The position numbers and the translations under genes were made by a program. Below, in pieces: positions 1 to 17,136 of a DNA stretch of 64,000 nucleotides; the stretch's first letter is position 1; the number at the start of each line of letters is the position of its first letter. The notes under the pieces were generated by a model. That model did no database searches. It worked only from the letters and a program-made list of their open reading frames with translations, and was not told the origin of the DNA. Source of the DNA: Urophycis tenuis (lineage: Eukaryota > Chordata > Actinopteri > Gadiformes > Phycidae); the NCBI GenBank assembly GCA_036785325.1, contig JAXIVH010000135.1, forward strand, positions 263,226 through 327,225, written 5' to 3'.

Positions 1-675
1 AGGCTTGCTGTGCCTGTACGTCACAGGACAGTGGAGACCAACGGGAAAGTGGGTTGACGAAGAGAGGAGGGAGAGAGGGAACGACGCGCAGCAGAGGAAC
101 CGCAGGTTGGAATCAATCCTGGGCCACTACAAGGCGCATTACCGCTATGGTTAGCGCACTAGTGGGTTGAGCCGGCGAGTAGCCCCAGAATAGGCTATGG
201 CTAACGGCTATGACCATCAGCATGCTTAATAATCTCCGACTGCGTTGCTTTCCCTTCTGACAACATGTCTGCATTATTAAGCTCTACTAAGCCCCAGCAG
301 AGCCCATTATAAAAGTCTTCACATGCATTTGTTAGGGAAATGAGACAGGGGTCTGGGCCGATCATTCGCATAATTTGTCCAGCTCACGCATCTTAATGGG
401 AATACTGGTTTTAATGGGAGTGCTGGGTGACCAGCGGTGAATCGATCAAGTAGGGTTTGAATAATGTGTGATTACAGCGATCGCGAGCCGCCGGATACCG
501 TCGGGAAGAACCGTCTGAATAAGACATGAGCTTCAGGAGAAGAGAAGCCATGGTGGATGGATTCTCTTGCATGGCGAGCAGCCAATGCAGGTGGCGTGTT
601 CACGTTCTGCATCGCCCTGTGAACCCAGACTGCGCTCTGCAGCACGGGCCAGCGGGCATCGACGGCGTTGATTGG

Positions 676-676
<1 letters not shown>
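1..676. other. Intergenic DNA, no gene seen
   Basis: Mixed-composition sequence without a convincing open frame, splice pattern or repeat I can name. The open frames that cross into the following TG run are only translations of the microsatellite. Confidence 0.55.

Positions 677-761
<85 letters not shown>
677..761. repeat. (TG)n microsatellite
   Basis: Uninterrupted TG dinucleotide run of about 85 bases. Both strands give long artificial Thr-His or Cys-Val frames, which are not proteins. Confidence 0.97.
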
Positions 762-764
<3 letters not shown>

Positions 765-1696
765 TGCACATTGTTTAGGCGCAGCGACCCCAAATCAACC
801 CATTTTGGTTCGATTGCGTCAATCCGAATCATGTATTCGGACTGCGTCTGAACCGGTCGACCAGTCGGCCGTTTGATAACTAAGCACTGGGACCACTTAA
901 TTTTTGTCTGCAAGTGTTCTTATAAACCTCAGGAACGCACACACTGAACAGTAATGTCGGCCTTGTTTCGGTGACAGATGCACAAAATACACAACGTACA
1001 GTTGTGTATTTTGGGGGAGTGTTCTCATTCTGCTTGCTCCATTGTTGCACTGAGTCATGGCATATCTACCAAGCCCCATGTTGATGCTCATTAGGATTAG
1101 GAACATAAAGACTGGCTCCTTGCCATGCGCCCGTATAGCATACAGAACCTTACCCCACAACCCTCGGTTTGCAAAACCATACCACTGTCATTCGAGAGAA
1201 AGAGAGCCGGAGCCAGAGCGCCATAAATGAAAGACAGAGTGAGGAGCGTTGGAGTTGACATACTGTAATCTCAGAGGCCATCGGCGAGCAGCTGACGATG
1301 ATTTACCTCTGGGGACCACGGGGCCATATGTTCTGGGGGTCCCGTGCCGGATAACCGGGCCAGGACTTCCTCCTCCATGCGCCGGCTCATCTGTTTTTTT
1401 TTAGGCGTTTCAGGTCCAGACAACATTTCGCCTCCACGCTGACAAAATGCTCAATCGGCGTCAGATTACAGCCGGGGGTTTTTCGTCAGCTGGGTTTCGA
1501 CCAATGACGTTCCCCGCATGCAATGAATGAGTCGCTCAAACGTGATTGGTCAACACCACTTTGGGACGGCAGATGGAAATGCACAGCGCGTCTGATAACA
1601 ACATCTTTTGGGGTTGACAAACGTCGTTTTCAATCTCCGCCATCATATGTTTTATTCATCCAAACTAAAAACATGCGCCATCATGGCACATAAGTG

Positions 1697-1699
<3 letters not shown>
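762..1699. other. Intergenic DNA, no gene seen
   Basis: No supported coding exon. A short inverted match flanks 990-1,015, where the strand reads ACAACGTACAGTTGT. Otherwise unremarkable. Confidence 0.5.

Positions 1700-1751
<52 letters not shown>
1700..1751. repeat. (CA)n microsatellite
   Basis: About 52 bases of uninterrupted CA dinucleotide. Confidence 0.97.
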
Positions 1752-1755
<4 letters not shown>

Positions 1756-1916
1756 CCTGCGCTTTTTCTCTCACAACTACCTTAACGCACAGCAGCAGGA
1801 GTCCCTGTCTCTCTGTAGAATGAAACAAGAGTGTGGTAATGGAAAGCCAAGTAGAAATGCATTCTTAGCACCTCTCAGCAGATCTCACACCTCTGACTCA
1901 GCCGCACTCTCACCCC

Positions 1917-2057
<141 letters not shown>

Positions 2058-5000
2058 TGTGTGCATGTATTTTCTGATGTGCCACTGCTTAGTATATACT
2101 ATAAGGTGTGTCTGTCTGTCTGTTTAAAGAGAGACGGGGACACCAAGATGGAGCACCATAACAGGGAGCAAGAGAGGCAGACAGATCAACAGACGGAAAC
2201 AAAGAAACAGACAAACAGAATGACGGAGACAGAGGGAAACAGAGGGACAGACATCAGAAGGACCAGCAACTCTTCTCCACGTGATGGTCCACTACGGACC
2301 AGACCTTCTGACCATAACACTGATTCAGACTCCTCATGCCACTTTATGCTCTTCCAGCACCGCCAGTATTCTCACTTTGGCTGAGACAAATATATGTTTT
2401 AATAAGGACAAATCCCATATGGACGTGTTTGATATGTCTGGAAAGACAGCAGATGGCTCCCCTTTGTGTCTGTTCAATGGTGTGTGTGTGCGCACGTCAA
2501 ATGAAAGGAGAGTCTCACATTGCGTACTCCATCTCACATCACTCATCTCTCCTAGTCTCCTAGTCTCCTCTCCTTGCCTGCTCCCCTAGCATCCTCACTA
2601 GCCATCTCTCCTAGCATCTTCTCACACAAGCAATCTCGCCCAGCCTCCCTTCCTCAGCTCCTCTGACACTCACAATCGTCTCTCTCTAGCCGCTTCTAAC
2701 TTCACACTAGTCTCCTTGAATTTGCCTCCTTGCCCCCTACAACACTAGTCCTTGGGATACAAAGCACCGTCTCAATTGAAACTTTTTTTTTTCTGCCAAT
2801 TACAACCACAATCCAGTTCCACCTGACAGCGCAGGGTGAGAGAGATGAGAGGGAAGTAAATTAGGAGAACACGGGGGCGTGCAAGAAAAACCATGAAGCA
2901 GACACAAGACACAAAGCACACAGCTGGTGTCTAAATGCACAAGAGTCAACCTGGGATTAAATACTATTATACTGTTGATTCTTAATTTAATAAAGTTGAA
3001 ATCATCAGGAACACTCACTGTGACTACTATTCGGATGGCAACAGATGGCACAACAAACGAATGTATCAACGCGTAATATTGTTAATTCAAATTCAGCAAG
3101 CAGAGATGATTGTGACCACGCTGATAACCCATCACATCTTGCCATCTTTAATTAATGAACATTTCATCACAAGTTCCAGAATGTCTAACCTTGGTGGTCA
3201 GACCCAGTTAACTTGGCCTTCACTAGATAACTGACCAAACCAACCGACGTGGACTGCTGAAGACGAGGCCTGATGTGGTCTAAACAGACCTAATGAAAAG
3301 TCCTGGTCCTGAACCAAATATAGCAAACCATAGGTGAGAACCCCAACCCTTCAACACCGTCGGGCCTCGGGTTTCAGGAGCGATCTGGCAGCGTTCGCGT
3401 TTGGCTGGTGAAACGCTGCTGTAATAGTCAGTGGAAGATGCGACAGTGCCCGTGTTGCAGTGAGTCAGGCGGCTCACTCAAAGATGAAGCTGTTTTGGGT
3501 TTTTTTTTGGTTTCTTTCAGAGCTTCAATTGTCAACGGCAAACCCTACAGCCTCAACTCACCAATTTTGCTGTGAAATTATGACGGATTCTTTGTACATT
3601 GATTCTTGTCTCCGGTTGTGAAATATATATATAAAACATAAAGTAAAAGTTTGCCGCGCCACTGATGGCGGCTCAATGAGGCATTTTCAGTGGCGTCCGT
3701 CTGCTGCGGGCGGCCAGACGTTGAGTGAAGTTATCTGGAGAACAACAGGAACCAGCCACCACTTCCCTCCCTGCCTGCATGGAAAACCTTTAGGCGAGCT
3801 ATCCTGTTATCACAGGCATGGGAGCTGTAGCCTGGGCCCATCACTGAGCCCCACGCACCCACAACGTCCACCTCATTTTCCGTGAAGCTACGTTTTGATT
3901 CAGCACTCCCTGTTTTTGGATCATAACTGACTATGAAAGGCGATGACATATAATCATTACTATCCTGCGGTCACAATACATCTCAGGAGTTGAGTTACGT
4001 AGTGTAAATGTTAGGCATGTGTTTTACCCAGTAAAACGCATGCCTGTGGCATGTTATTTAACCAGTACCACCATGCAAGCAAACAAAGACAGGGTTCCAG
4101 AACTTACCTTTACTTAAAATGCTATGGAAAACACAATATTTGTATCACAATAACCCAAAATGTTTGGCAAACAATGGTGTCATATTACAAAATCAGACAA
4201 ACAGTTTTACAGATGATTTCTAAATGGTCTGTATTCATATACACCAATATTGATCTAGTCAAAAAGCCAAGCGCCTGAAAGCATAGACAGCATTCCACTG
4301 TGATTTTATCCACACTTAGAAAACTGCGATGTTATCTGTTGAATGTGCGGGGCGGATGAAAATATGGCCATGCTTTAAGCCAATTATTTTCCTTTGAATT
4401 GTTGTACGAACGTAGAAAGTTATCTGCACTCTCTGTGACGCAGCGTTAAAACATCTGTTCAACATCAGCATGTGTTCCAGTGCCCACTCGTTTCCTGTAT
4501 TTACCAATACAATCTACTTCCACCGTGTTCCAATACACACAACATGACTTAAGATAAGGTAACTTAAGATACACATAGGATAAGGAACAATTAATCCCAC
4601 TCCACTATATCAAGATTGACTTTTGAATATTTATTCTTTCCCTCCTAGCCGCGTGGGTGCCTCTCCTGGATTTTCTATGTGGCTTGCTACATTCCCATGT
4701 GCAGTGGCTAGCTCCCATAATGCTAACTAGTTCCGACTACGCTAGCAAACTCAAATTAATGCTCAGATTTATGTATGCATTACACCTGAAATTCCTATTG
4801 TAAAAATGCACGTGGATACTAAAAGGTGAGTTGCATTGCAATAAAAATATCTGAAGGTAGGCTATTTATCACGTCAACAGGTATCAAGAAGACATGACCT
4901 CTATTGCCAGTCAATGGGATGTCAATGAAGATTGCGAGCCTCATGCTAGCAGGCATTAGCATGACATCGCAATTCACTGAGTTTAAGATTCAGCCACCCT

Positions 5001-5592
5001 TCTGTAGCCCAGTTGATTCTGTATATGTTGTGTTTTATTCATCTATATCTAAATGTACAATGACTGATTGTATGCAACAGTAAAACCAGATGTTCCTCCA
5101 TTGTATCTATCCATCTATCAGCGCCAGCTGTCAACAAGCCAGTCAATTGTCCAAGCAATGTGCTGGAGAGCACGATCTGGCCAGAACTGCATTGGATAAA
5201 TCAATTACACCTCTGAGACAACCAACTAATTCTGAAACCCCAAGGTAGTTGTGACACCGCATGCTTGCTATCTCCAACGCTGCTAGCTAGCCATCTTCAA
5301 CACTGCTAGCTAGCCATCTTCAACACTGCTCGCCAGCCATCTCCAACACCATTAGCCCGCTTTGTTGACAATGCTAGCTGGTTCTTGTACCACTAGCTTA
5401 AGGGCAGAACAAATGCTGACCTGTTTTATAGACACAAAAGGTTCAAATTAAAATGTTCCCAATGAGTGCCCAGAATACACGTGATTACATACACATGATA
5501 ACACACACATAACCCCAGACACCAGCACGCACCTGTCATAGCTTCCAGATTCTTCTGCAGCGTACTGAGATGATTCTACCTTGCTAATGAGC
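2058..5592. other. Intergenic DNA, no gene seen
   Basis: About 3.5 kb without supported exons. It includes a purine-rich patch at 2,130-2,240 (GAGACAGA-like) and pyrimidine-rich sequence at 2,530-2,720. At 5,270-5,350 a unit of about 30 bases (GCTAGCTAGCCATCTTCAAC) is repeated imperfectly three to four times. Confidence 0.5.
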
Positions 5593-5603
5593 CACACACA
5601 CAG

Positions 5604-5636
<33 letters not shown>

Positions 5637-5669
5637 AACACACAAATACACAAACACACACACACACAC
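5593..5669. repeat. Interrupted (CA)n microsatellite
   Basis: CA dinucleotides interrupted by G, AA and AT. The interruptions indicate an older array than its pure neighbours. Confidence 0.93.
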
Positions 5670-7679
<2,010 letters not shown>

Positions 7680-7832
7680 GCACATGGGGTCGTTGCGTGT
7701 GTACGTGCATATGTGCATGCATGAGTGCGCGCGTGTGTGTCTGTGTGTTCTGGAGCACATGCTTGTTATGCTGACTGGGGACTGTGCTGCGTAGAGCGCA
7801 TGGTGGCTACGCTGTCATGCGTTGTTGCATTA

Positions 7833-7837
7833 CTGCA

Positions 7838-7872
<35 letters not shown>
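7833..7872. repeat. (CTG)n trinucleotide repeat
   Basis: About 12 CTG/GCT units. The frames through it give poly-Leu, poly-Ala or poly-Cys on the plus strand and poly-Ser on the minus strand. No exon context was found, so it is treated as a non-coding triplet repeat. Confidence 0.95.
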
Positions 7873-8389
7873 GCCCAGGGGCTGCACTGCTCCTGCCAGA
7901 CACGTGGTCGGGCAGCACGAGGGTCTGCCAGAGATCCACGGGAAGGGCCCTCACATTGTTCAACGGTATATACCGGTATATATATTCAAAACTCAATTTC
8001 ACAGAATTTCCCATCAAGGATAAATAACACAAGTTACATCTTAATCCAAACCATCTGATCATATTTTAAAAAATGCTTCGGAGGGTTGGAGGGGTGGGGG
8101 GGGGGAGGGTTAGGATGAAAAAAAAAAAAGGTTCTGGGTTCACATCCCAAAATACCTTTACCTGTCGACGCCGCCGACGCGAAACTGCTGCTCCCATGAC
8201 TGACAAACAGAAAACGTCCAAAAGGATCTGCTAAATTAATAAATAGGTAAAGAATAGATTGGCTCTCTCTATCTCGGGTTAATTGCGCTCCATGTAAATG
8301 AAAGATTATACACTCGATTTGAACACGGCGTATCATTCCCACGAGGTAACCAAAGATAGGCATGTAGTTTATGGGCCATGACACGGGAT

Positions 8390-8587
8390 AGTGTGGTGGC
8401 TGGGGTGTTTGACTCCCAGATGATGTGGTACTGGGTTTGACCTCGAATGTGTGCGGCCCGCTAAATTACTAATGCATGGATACTACTACAATCAATTGAA
8501 TTAAATGTAGCCCTGCCTAATGCAGTCGTTGAGTGAACACGTTCTTCATTCATAAGAATAAAGGCTGACAAGACAACAACAACAAAC
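8390..8587 (+). repeat. tRNA-derived SINE-like repeat
   Basis: The head reads GATAGTGTGGTGGCTGGGGTG (A-box-like), followed about 45 bases later by GGGTTTGACCTCGA (B-box-like). The tail ends in AATAAAGGCTGACAAGACAACAACAACAAA. This head, body and CAA-rich tail order is that of a tRNA-derived SINE. It is not a functional tRNA gene because no cloverleaf closes. Confidence 0.45.
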
Positions 8588-9426
<839 letters not shown>

Positions 9427-10224
9427 CCACGTTTCCACGTCAATTAGGCCATCCACAAGAACACTTCAGGGTTCAGGATTAAAGTATCCCTCTTTTCATT
9501 ACTTAAGTTTATTCAAGTGGGAAACGTCAGAATCATTTTCATTTTGGTAGGGATACATTGTTATGTTATGTTATGTTTTCTATGTTGGGACTATAATTAC
9601 TAAGCTACTAGAAGTCCAAATTTCACACGATTTACAAATGCAGATAGGCGTTGAGGAATTTCCAACAAGAGGCATTTAGTCATGTCTGGAGTAATTGTGT
9701 TGTTGCAGTTGAACACAACGCACATGAACACACAATCAGCCAAATTGGGGCCAAATAGCCCCAATTTGTAGACCCCATGTAGATCACTTATAATAATATA
9801 TAAAAAGTCCACTCCAAACTAACACTGACCAACACAAGCGATACATGCTATGCACACACCATTGTTTCATATTTACAGTTAGAATTCCCCACAAAAATAC
9901 TCCCAAATCATTTTGGTACAACAAAAATGTGAACATTTTGAAAAGCCCCCGTTTGTGGCTCATATGGTTTGCTGAGTTGCACCAGAATGTCAACAGAGCT
10001 AATTTGGACCCAGAAACATCTCATGTAGCTCGCACCAGTCCAGTGAATCCCTGTGTGTCTCCCTCTCCTCCCTGCAAGGTGTGAGATCAGATAAATAACA
10101 AGTCCTGAAATAGGCATTGACAACACGCTGCCTCACAGCGGAGCTCAGAGAACAGATAACGTGCCACAGACGACGCCCGCACCGGGAGAGACCAGGAGTC
10201 ACACATCAACTCTCCAACCCAGCA
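9427..10224. other. Intergenic DNA, no gene seen
   Basis: No supported exon. A small GTTAT pentamer run lies at 9,560-9,580. Confidence 0.5.
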
Positions 10225-10352
10225 CGTCCTTGGACCCACCCTGGACCCATCATGGTCCCACCCTGGACCCACCCTGGACCCACCCTGGACATAACCTGGA
10301 CCAGCCCTGGATGCACCCTGGACCCATCCTGGTCCCATCTTGGACCCACCAT
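10225..10352. repeat. Minisatellite, CCACCCTGGAC-type unit
   Basis: About ten imperfect copies of an 11-15 base unit (CCACCCTGGACC and variants with ATCATGG or ATCCTGG). Both strands are open through it only because the unit lacks stop codons. Confidence 0.85.
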
Positions 10353-13300
10353 GAATCTGAACTGGATTTTTTATAATACATGTATGTAATGTGTGTGTGT
10401 TTGACTGGCAGTCACACTGGAGTCAAACGCAAATTCCCCTCTTGGGAACAACCACGTATATTTGATTTGAGGGATTTTTCAGGGAGTGAGTATAATATTG
10501 TATAATATATTGTGACATTTATATATTGTGACTTAGACTTTAGGTAATGTAATATCGTGGTTGTGGCACAAGTGTTGACTTTTCCTGGTTGTAAAGGCTG
10601 CATTACAGCCATCAGCCATCAGACTGTTGTAGCTATTTTATTTCCCTTTACCCACTTACTACACACTATCCACATGACTGATGACTATTTATAAAAAATT
10701 AAAGCATGAACAGTCATCCACACAATATTGAGATATATGTTAAAAAATATTTAGATTTGATTGTGTCCATATCACCAGAGTGTGTGTGTGTGTGTGAGAA
10801 TCTGTCCAAGCCACTGACCATATTGTCAGTGTTAGAATTTTGACGCTAACCTCGTCTGACATGTATGCAAGTCCTCTTCTCCTTTAATTCTCTACCTAGA
10901 GTAAACCACTTCCCTTTTGAAAAATGAAGAGATGATAAAAGCACAAAATTAGGTCTCTCTCTCCCTCCCTCCCTCATGCACGCCATTGCCCTCTCGCGTA
11001 TCCTCATCGTCATCCTCATCCTCTCCCGCTCCCTCTCTACCATCCCTGTCCACTCACTGCCATTGCACAACGCCACAACACGGCCTGACGTATGCACAAC
11101 AGGAAGATCACCGCTCTCGCCACGGCCCTGAAGCCAGAGTTCCCTGTCCCTGGCTCCAAATAGAAGAGCAATGCGTTACGCAAGCCGGACCTGCGACCCT
11201 GCAGGGTTGAATGCCATCTTCAACCAGTGGCTCTCTGCTGGGTCGTTTTGGTGACCCGGGGTGGGGGGGGGGGGGGGGGGGGGGGGGATGACATCACCCC
11301 TAGCTGAAGGAGAGGGGGAGGGGGGGGGCCTGATGTCTAAGTCAGGCACGCCAGGATCGCTGTGATTTTCCCCTCCTATGCAAGTGTGCTGTGATTTTCC
11401 CCTCCTATGCAAGTGTGCTGTGATAAATTCTCCCCCAGGGCAACCCCTAGCACTAGATACGCAAGGCCATGCAACCCCTCGCGCTAGCGAGGCTAGGCTA
11501 GCCACTAGTGCTGGAGAAGCTAGGCTTATCCAACCCATCACTTCAGTTAGAAGACGGCAGACACAGTAGAGGCAGAGCCTGGTCATGCAATACATCTCCT
11601 CTAAAAGCGCCTTGATATTTGGGTGAAACTCGAGTTAAAGGCATGCGGTAGAAGGGCGATTCCCAAAAGGTGTCTGACACCGTCGCCAACCTGCCAGTAA
11701 CACTGCTCATGTCAAATATTTACTCATAGAGACGAACTGGAAGCCAAACGGAAGTCGAAAGCCCCGGAGCGCAGCCTCTACGCCGCGCATGCTACTCTTA
11801 ATGCGTTGTGGTACCTGTGCCAGGATGGCCCATTACTCGCGTGGAATGAATTCCTTGCCGCCGCCGCCGCCGCCGCCACCGCCGCCGTGCAGCCTAACTT
11901 CATTAAGATAATTAAATAAATAACTCAGCAGCTGCGGCATGCATTCTGCCCCTGCGCCGGCGAAGGGAGGGAAACGTGTGAGCCTGCTCTATGGGAAGAG
12001 AGTCCAGGGTGTACGGCGTGCATGCATGCGTGATTATGTGTTGTGTAGGCCCCCCTCGTTCCTCCAACACTGGGAGGTCGGCGAGAGGAGGGAGATTCGC
12101 TTCGTCTTCCAGCTCAGCACTCTCCCTCTTCCCCTCACCTTTTCTTCATCATCCTCTCCCCTCTCTCACTTCTGTGTGTCTGTGTGTGTGTGCATGTGTG
12201 TGCGTGCGTGTATGTATACGTATATAAATACATACATGTACATAGGAGAGTGAGGGAGCGAGAGCGAACTGCCGGGGCACTGCCGGAGAGTTCAGGAGTG
12301 TAGATTGCAGTCAGGCGGAGCAGCATGGGCGGCGCTGCTAATTGCTCCACTCTGAGAAAGGCTTTGCAGACAAAATAGGAGACACAGCGGCAGGGAACAC
12401 AATGAAGAATAAACCATTGTTCTCGCCATGTTAGGTCAAGCAGACACAGGGCGGCACAGTGGTTCCTGTGTGACTAATACCCCCACCCCCCAGCACCATC
12501 ACCACCACCACCACCACCACAGGTGTCACCTCACGTTCAATTCATCTTGATCAAAACAGCGCACTCGGCTACGTAACCGGCGTATCATGTTTACCCAAGA
12601 CCTATGAACATCAAAGTCATGGATGCCGCAGATACAGTTGGAAAGGCCTGACACACGCAGACGTGTGTACTCTCTCTCTCCCTCTCTCCGTCCCTCCCTC
12701 TCTCCCTCCCCCCCCCTCTCTGCCCCTCTCCCCCTCTCCTTGGTTTGTGCCGCGCGTCATTATATTGTTACATCGGTGCAGCGCAGCATAAGATTCACTC
12801 CGCCCTCTGGCTGAGGGTCGAGTGCATCTGCATAGTAACTCCCATTAGAGATGGCCGCCCTGACAGACAAACAGACCGTCAGACTGCTGTGCAGCCCACA
12901 CCACTAGCGTGCTATCCTTATGCGGCGTACACAGTGCCCATGTTTTACTATGACTTACTCATTGGGCAGATGCTGTTATCCAAAGCTACTGGCAGTGAAA
13001 CCTTTTCTTTAATCCAGGTCATTGAGGAGCAAGTAAGGAGTTAGGGCATCTTGCTCTGGGATGCCCACAGGTTTAGGCTGAGGGAATGCGCGTCCGCCTG
13101 CACATTGCACCGTTGCATATGTGTTGTTATGTGTTTGCTTTAACGAGGCACTGGTAAGGACAATGAACATGATTCATGACAATGAATCATCAACTTGAAT
13201 TTCCCTTCTGAACGGGGAGAACGAGAGCAACATGTTTCAAGGTTGTTGGGGTTTTTTTCAAAACAAAACTGTGAAAGCATTGAAAGAAATGAGTGAAAAG

Positions 13301-13471
13301 CAGACGATATTAAAAGACGTTATGACATTGAAAATGCCCACGCTGCAACATGAACAGGAGATGAATACAAGTCCTCCGAAATATATGTTCAGAATTCACA
13401 TCCCCCCCACCATGCCAAGGGGACATAGAGTCCCACAACAGAGCCCATACAACCAACCACCCCTGCAGGTC

Positions 13472-13472
<1 letters not shown>
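10353..13472. other. Intergenic DNA with low-complexity tracts
   Basis: No supported gene in about 3.1 kb. It contains a poly-G run (11,262-11,287), two tandem 29-base copies (11,359-11,416), a GCC triplet run (11,856-11,887) and a CAC triplet run (12,497-12,521). A remnant resembling the common fish repeat with TTATCCAAAGC lies near 12,955-13,075. These tracts explain the longer open frames here. Confidence 0.5.
11359..11416. repeat. 29-base perfect tandem duplication
   Basis: Two adjacent identical copies of a 29-base unit beginning GCTGTGATTTTCCCC. A third copy breaks off after nine bases. It looks like a recent slippage or duplication event. Confidence 0.9.
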
Positions 13473-13517
<45 letters not shown>

Positions 13518-13536
13518 ACAGACACACACACACACA
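13473..13536. repeat. (CA)n microsatellite
   Basis: CA run with TA and GA interruptions near its right end. Just downstream (13,561-13,640) a block of about 46 bases containing ATATGGTGACCTAATC is present twice. Confidence 0.93.
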
Positions 13537-13640
13537 GCAGTGGTTCAGTTAGTCCGTGGATATGGTGACCTAATCCCAATGTCATGCCAATGAATTATTA
13601 TATGGTGACCTAATCATATCGTAATGCCAATAAATCATTA

Positions 13641-16600
13641 CAGGGAAAACTGCGCGTCTTGAGGATTTCCGATCGTACAATGACAACATTTGGCCTCTTG
13701 TTGAATAGTCTCCATCCACGGCCTTATCTGTTTGCTTTCAAAATATAGAGAAAGGAAAATGTTGTATGATGTAAACGCTGTGTTGGAAAGAAACAATCCT
13801 ACAAGTCTCTGTTTGGGGTTTCTCCAGAGTGAGGTAGCTCAATCCAGTATTCCGTGAACACTCGACGCGGCTACGCTCCAGGGTAGCAGGTGCTGTGTTT
13901 AGCTCCAGGGAGCTCTCTGACCCTGTACAAAGCCAGGCCGCTTGCTGGGTTTTTAGACTCTGCCAAAACAACAGATATTCCCTGCAAAGCTGATGTCAGA
14001 GGAACACCCAGGTAGCCTAAACGCACAGATTAAAGCTTCCAACAGCCAGCACCGTGTCCAGGGACCTGCTTCGTGAAGCACGGGTTCAGGAGAGTCAACA
14101 TTTTTACCTGGAGTAAGGTGTCGTCTTATGAGGTCAGGATGTCCCGTCTGAGTTGAGAATTTTCGGTTCATTCTACTTCCATTTGGAAGTTTGAGTTCAG
14201 TGGCACTTTGATGGATGGACACCAGAAACTCAGACAAACGCACATGGAAAATGTGACCCCTTAGGTATTTTGGACCCATATTCCAACAGAAGTGAGACAA
14301 TTTAATAACATGCTGAGGAAGAGCCTTGTCTGAGATGTAACATACTTTGTTTTGCAATCATCCAAATCAATGAGGCCTCATAGAAGTCATTTCTGCGGGA
14401 GTGTGCAGGGTTAAGTCCGCCATGTACCAGATTAGTGTCAGCGGGCGCAAGTTGTCCCGGCATCTCAAAAGGAATTTCCTCCGATCGTTTTGCACGTCTC
14501 ACAAATCAGACGAAAGATTAACAACTCAAGCCTTTGACGGTAGATGAGCTCCAATCTGGGTGAACAGGGTGTTTCGCATTCTGTGGCGTCAATTGTATTT
14601 CCACCAATCACGTTGCTGGGGGGGGTGGGGGCGGGGGGGGGGGATCTGCAGACGTGTGTTACATGGACCGGGCCTTTACTGGAAACAACCTTGCCGGAAG
14701 AACGACAACAAGTGTGATACGGCTGAAACCGTGGCTAAGGTGGAGGAGTGATGAATAAAGCTAGCTAAAGCATTGTCTTCCCACTGTGGGTCTGGCCCCT
14801 CGGCCCCTCCCATCATTGCACCTGGTGTGTGTGAAGGTGACGGCTACGCCTTGCGCTGTCCAGGACAGCAGTGACAGGGTTAACAGAGGGCACTGTTCCC
14901 CTGTCAGCCTGCAGTAATTCATGAAGCGAGAGTAGCATCAACACCAGTAGTACCACCGGCCATACCTCTACACACCATCCGCCGCAAACGCTGCACGGCT
15001 CTCCCACACAGGCTGTGAAGAAGAACGCTACAAGTTGAGTCGATCCACAGACCAAGCGCTTCTTTGTTCTCTCCACACACACACGCACGCACAATGCAGG
15101 TGTAGGGTACTTGGTGAGGATGAGCATTAGACTAGAGGCTCTCGAAGGGTCCCTCCACATGCGTTTTCATGGCGTCCTCGGCCTCGCCTCTCCCCCTCTA
15201 TAAAGCTGTCACCTCAGCAACTTGCAGCAGCTGCAGCAATGGTCTTATGAAATATAGAAAGACTTGGTGGAGTCGGCCTCTCAGCTCAAACGTGAGTCAG
15301 ATCCCTTAATAAGGAAAGGGGTGTTAGCAGGGACAAGCCGATCCTCTATTCCCATCAGCACTTTGGATCACAGCCCCCGAGGCCCCTTACCGCCGTTACC
15401 ACTTTTAAAAGAAAACACAACTATTGTCTAGCAGATTTAATATCACTTGATTCACATAGTGCGGTGGATCTTTGATTCACTACTTTTGGAGTGTAGTCAT
15501 TATTAGAAAGTCATTATGGAAGTTGGTGTCGACTTTTGGGAAATCCATATATGTCTACACAATGTAGATCTCCTGTGAAGTAGCCTGGTGATTTTGTGTT
15601 GGAACTTTTAACCAGTCTCTTGGAAAGACAACGCCAGTTGTCATTCACGCCAACCTCTATAGGTTGCCATGAAATACACTAGATTGCACTGCATTTGCAT
15701 TAATGGGTTAAGAAAAAATTCGAAGATAAATTGCGCAATTGAGCCTACATACATGTGAAAGAATTTTTGCATTGTTTCGTACAAATGCAAGAAATCCTTG
15801 AGATATAAGAGACCGATTTTGGGAGGTGTCCCAGCAAGCAAGCAAACAGCAGGTAGACTGCAGCAACCGAGAGGGTTTAAAGCAAATAGTGAGCGATCTG
15901 TCGTGAAATCCTGGCTGTTAAATCAAGACATGCGTCGCGTTGCACGGCAATAACACGTGTATGAACAACGAACCGGCTATAAACATCCGTCTTCAGATCC
16001 GTATATCCAACAACCGGAATATCAACCTCGTAACATGGATAACAGTTCTTTAGACTGACGACGAGGGCTGAATAAACTGCGCTGTGCACGATGCGGTCCG
16101 ACACTGCAAGATCACCGCACCATTGAGTCCAACGGAGAAGGTGACAGCCATGAATCCAACAGCCTGGAGAGGCTGGTGCCTGGACGGATAATTAAGAAAA
16201 ATATAGAAAAGGACAACACAGCATTGTGTGTTCTCCAGGTGGCCTTTCTGTCAAGTGGATCCTTTCTGCAAGGTTCCCATGGTTTACCATTACATAAACA
16301 CACCCGGAACCCAAGCATATTATCCCCATGTTTTTTTTGTCGTCCGCCGCACTAAAACAAATATCTAAACAGACGACTCACCGCTTGTGATGGATTGCAG
16401 AGCCAAGGTCCCTTAGATCCGCGAAATCCTCTTCAAGTTGTACATCAACGTGTGAAGGTTTCTCGTCCTGTGACGCTGGCATGGGTTGAAAACACAGCGG
16501 TGGTGGATAAGTCGCATGTACTGCAGTGCACAGACTGTGTGAGCTCTGCTGGCCACACATGCTCTCGCGTTGTTGCGCGCCGTGAGCGCGGAACGTGGAA

Positions 16601-16837
16601 GGAGACCGCGTGTTCCTCATTGGCCCTTGAGGCCACAAGGTACCCGCCCACTTTTTGGTTGCCTTCCTGGCTCCGGAAGTAGTCTCGCTATTCGTTCCTT
16701 ATTTGCATGTTTTCTTCTTTTTTTTAAACTGATATTTAAAGGCCATCAATTCAAGCATTTCAGTCAAGTTATTATTTTGGTCAAATGATATGGCGATATT
16801 TTATTAACTGATATATGCAATAAAATAGTATATGCGT
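13641..16837. other. Intergenic DNA, no gene seen
   Basis: No supported exon in about 3.2 kb. Contains a poly-G stretch at 14,620-14,643. CTATAAAG at 15,198 resembles a TATA box but has no associated coding frame. Confidence 0.5.
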
Positions 16838-16964
<127 letters not shown>

Positions 16965-17136
16965 TTGACGAAGCAAAATGAAAATGGAAGAAAATAGTAT
17001 GCCTAATAATTGTGGGAACCAGAGTTGTAACCTATGAGTAACCTACCAATTAATAATAATAATAATTTTTTGTAAAAACAAAAAAAACAAGCCTATCCTG
17101 TTTTTTGTTAATTGAAGGTGGGTATTTCATATAAAT

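Noticed and set aside
472..913. Long frames rich in Thr-His or Cys-Val around several CA/TG runs (also near 1,694, 5,448, 7,306, 13,232, 16,764 and 17,669)
   Set aside because: They are translations of dinucleotide microsatellites. Open frames occur on both strands and in several frames at once, with no conserved flanking protein.
10087..10389. Gly-Pro or Trp-Thr-His-Pro repeat proteins on both strands
   Set aside because: Minisatellite unit without stop codons. No exon context.
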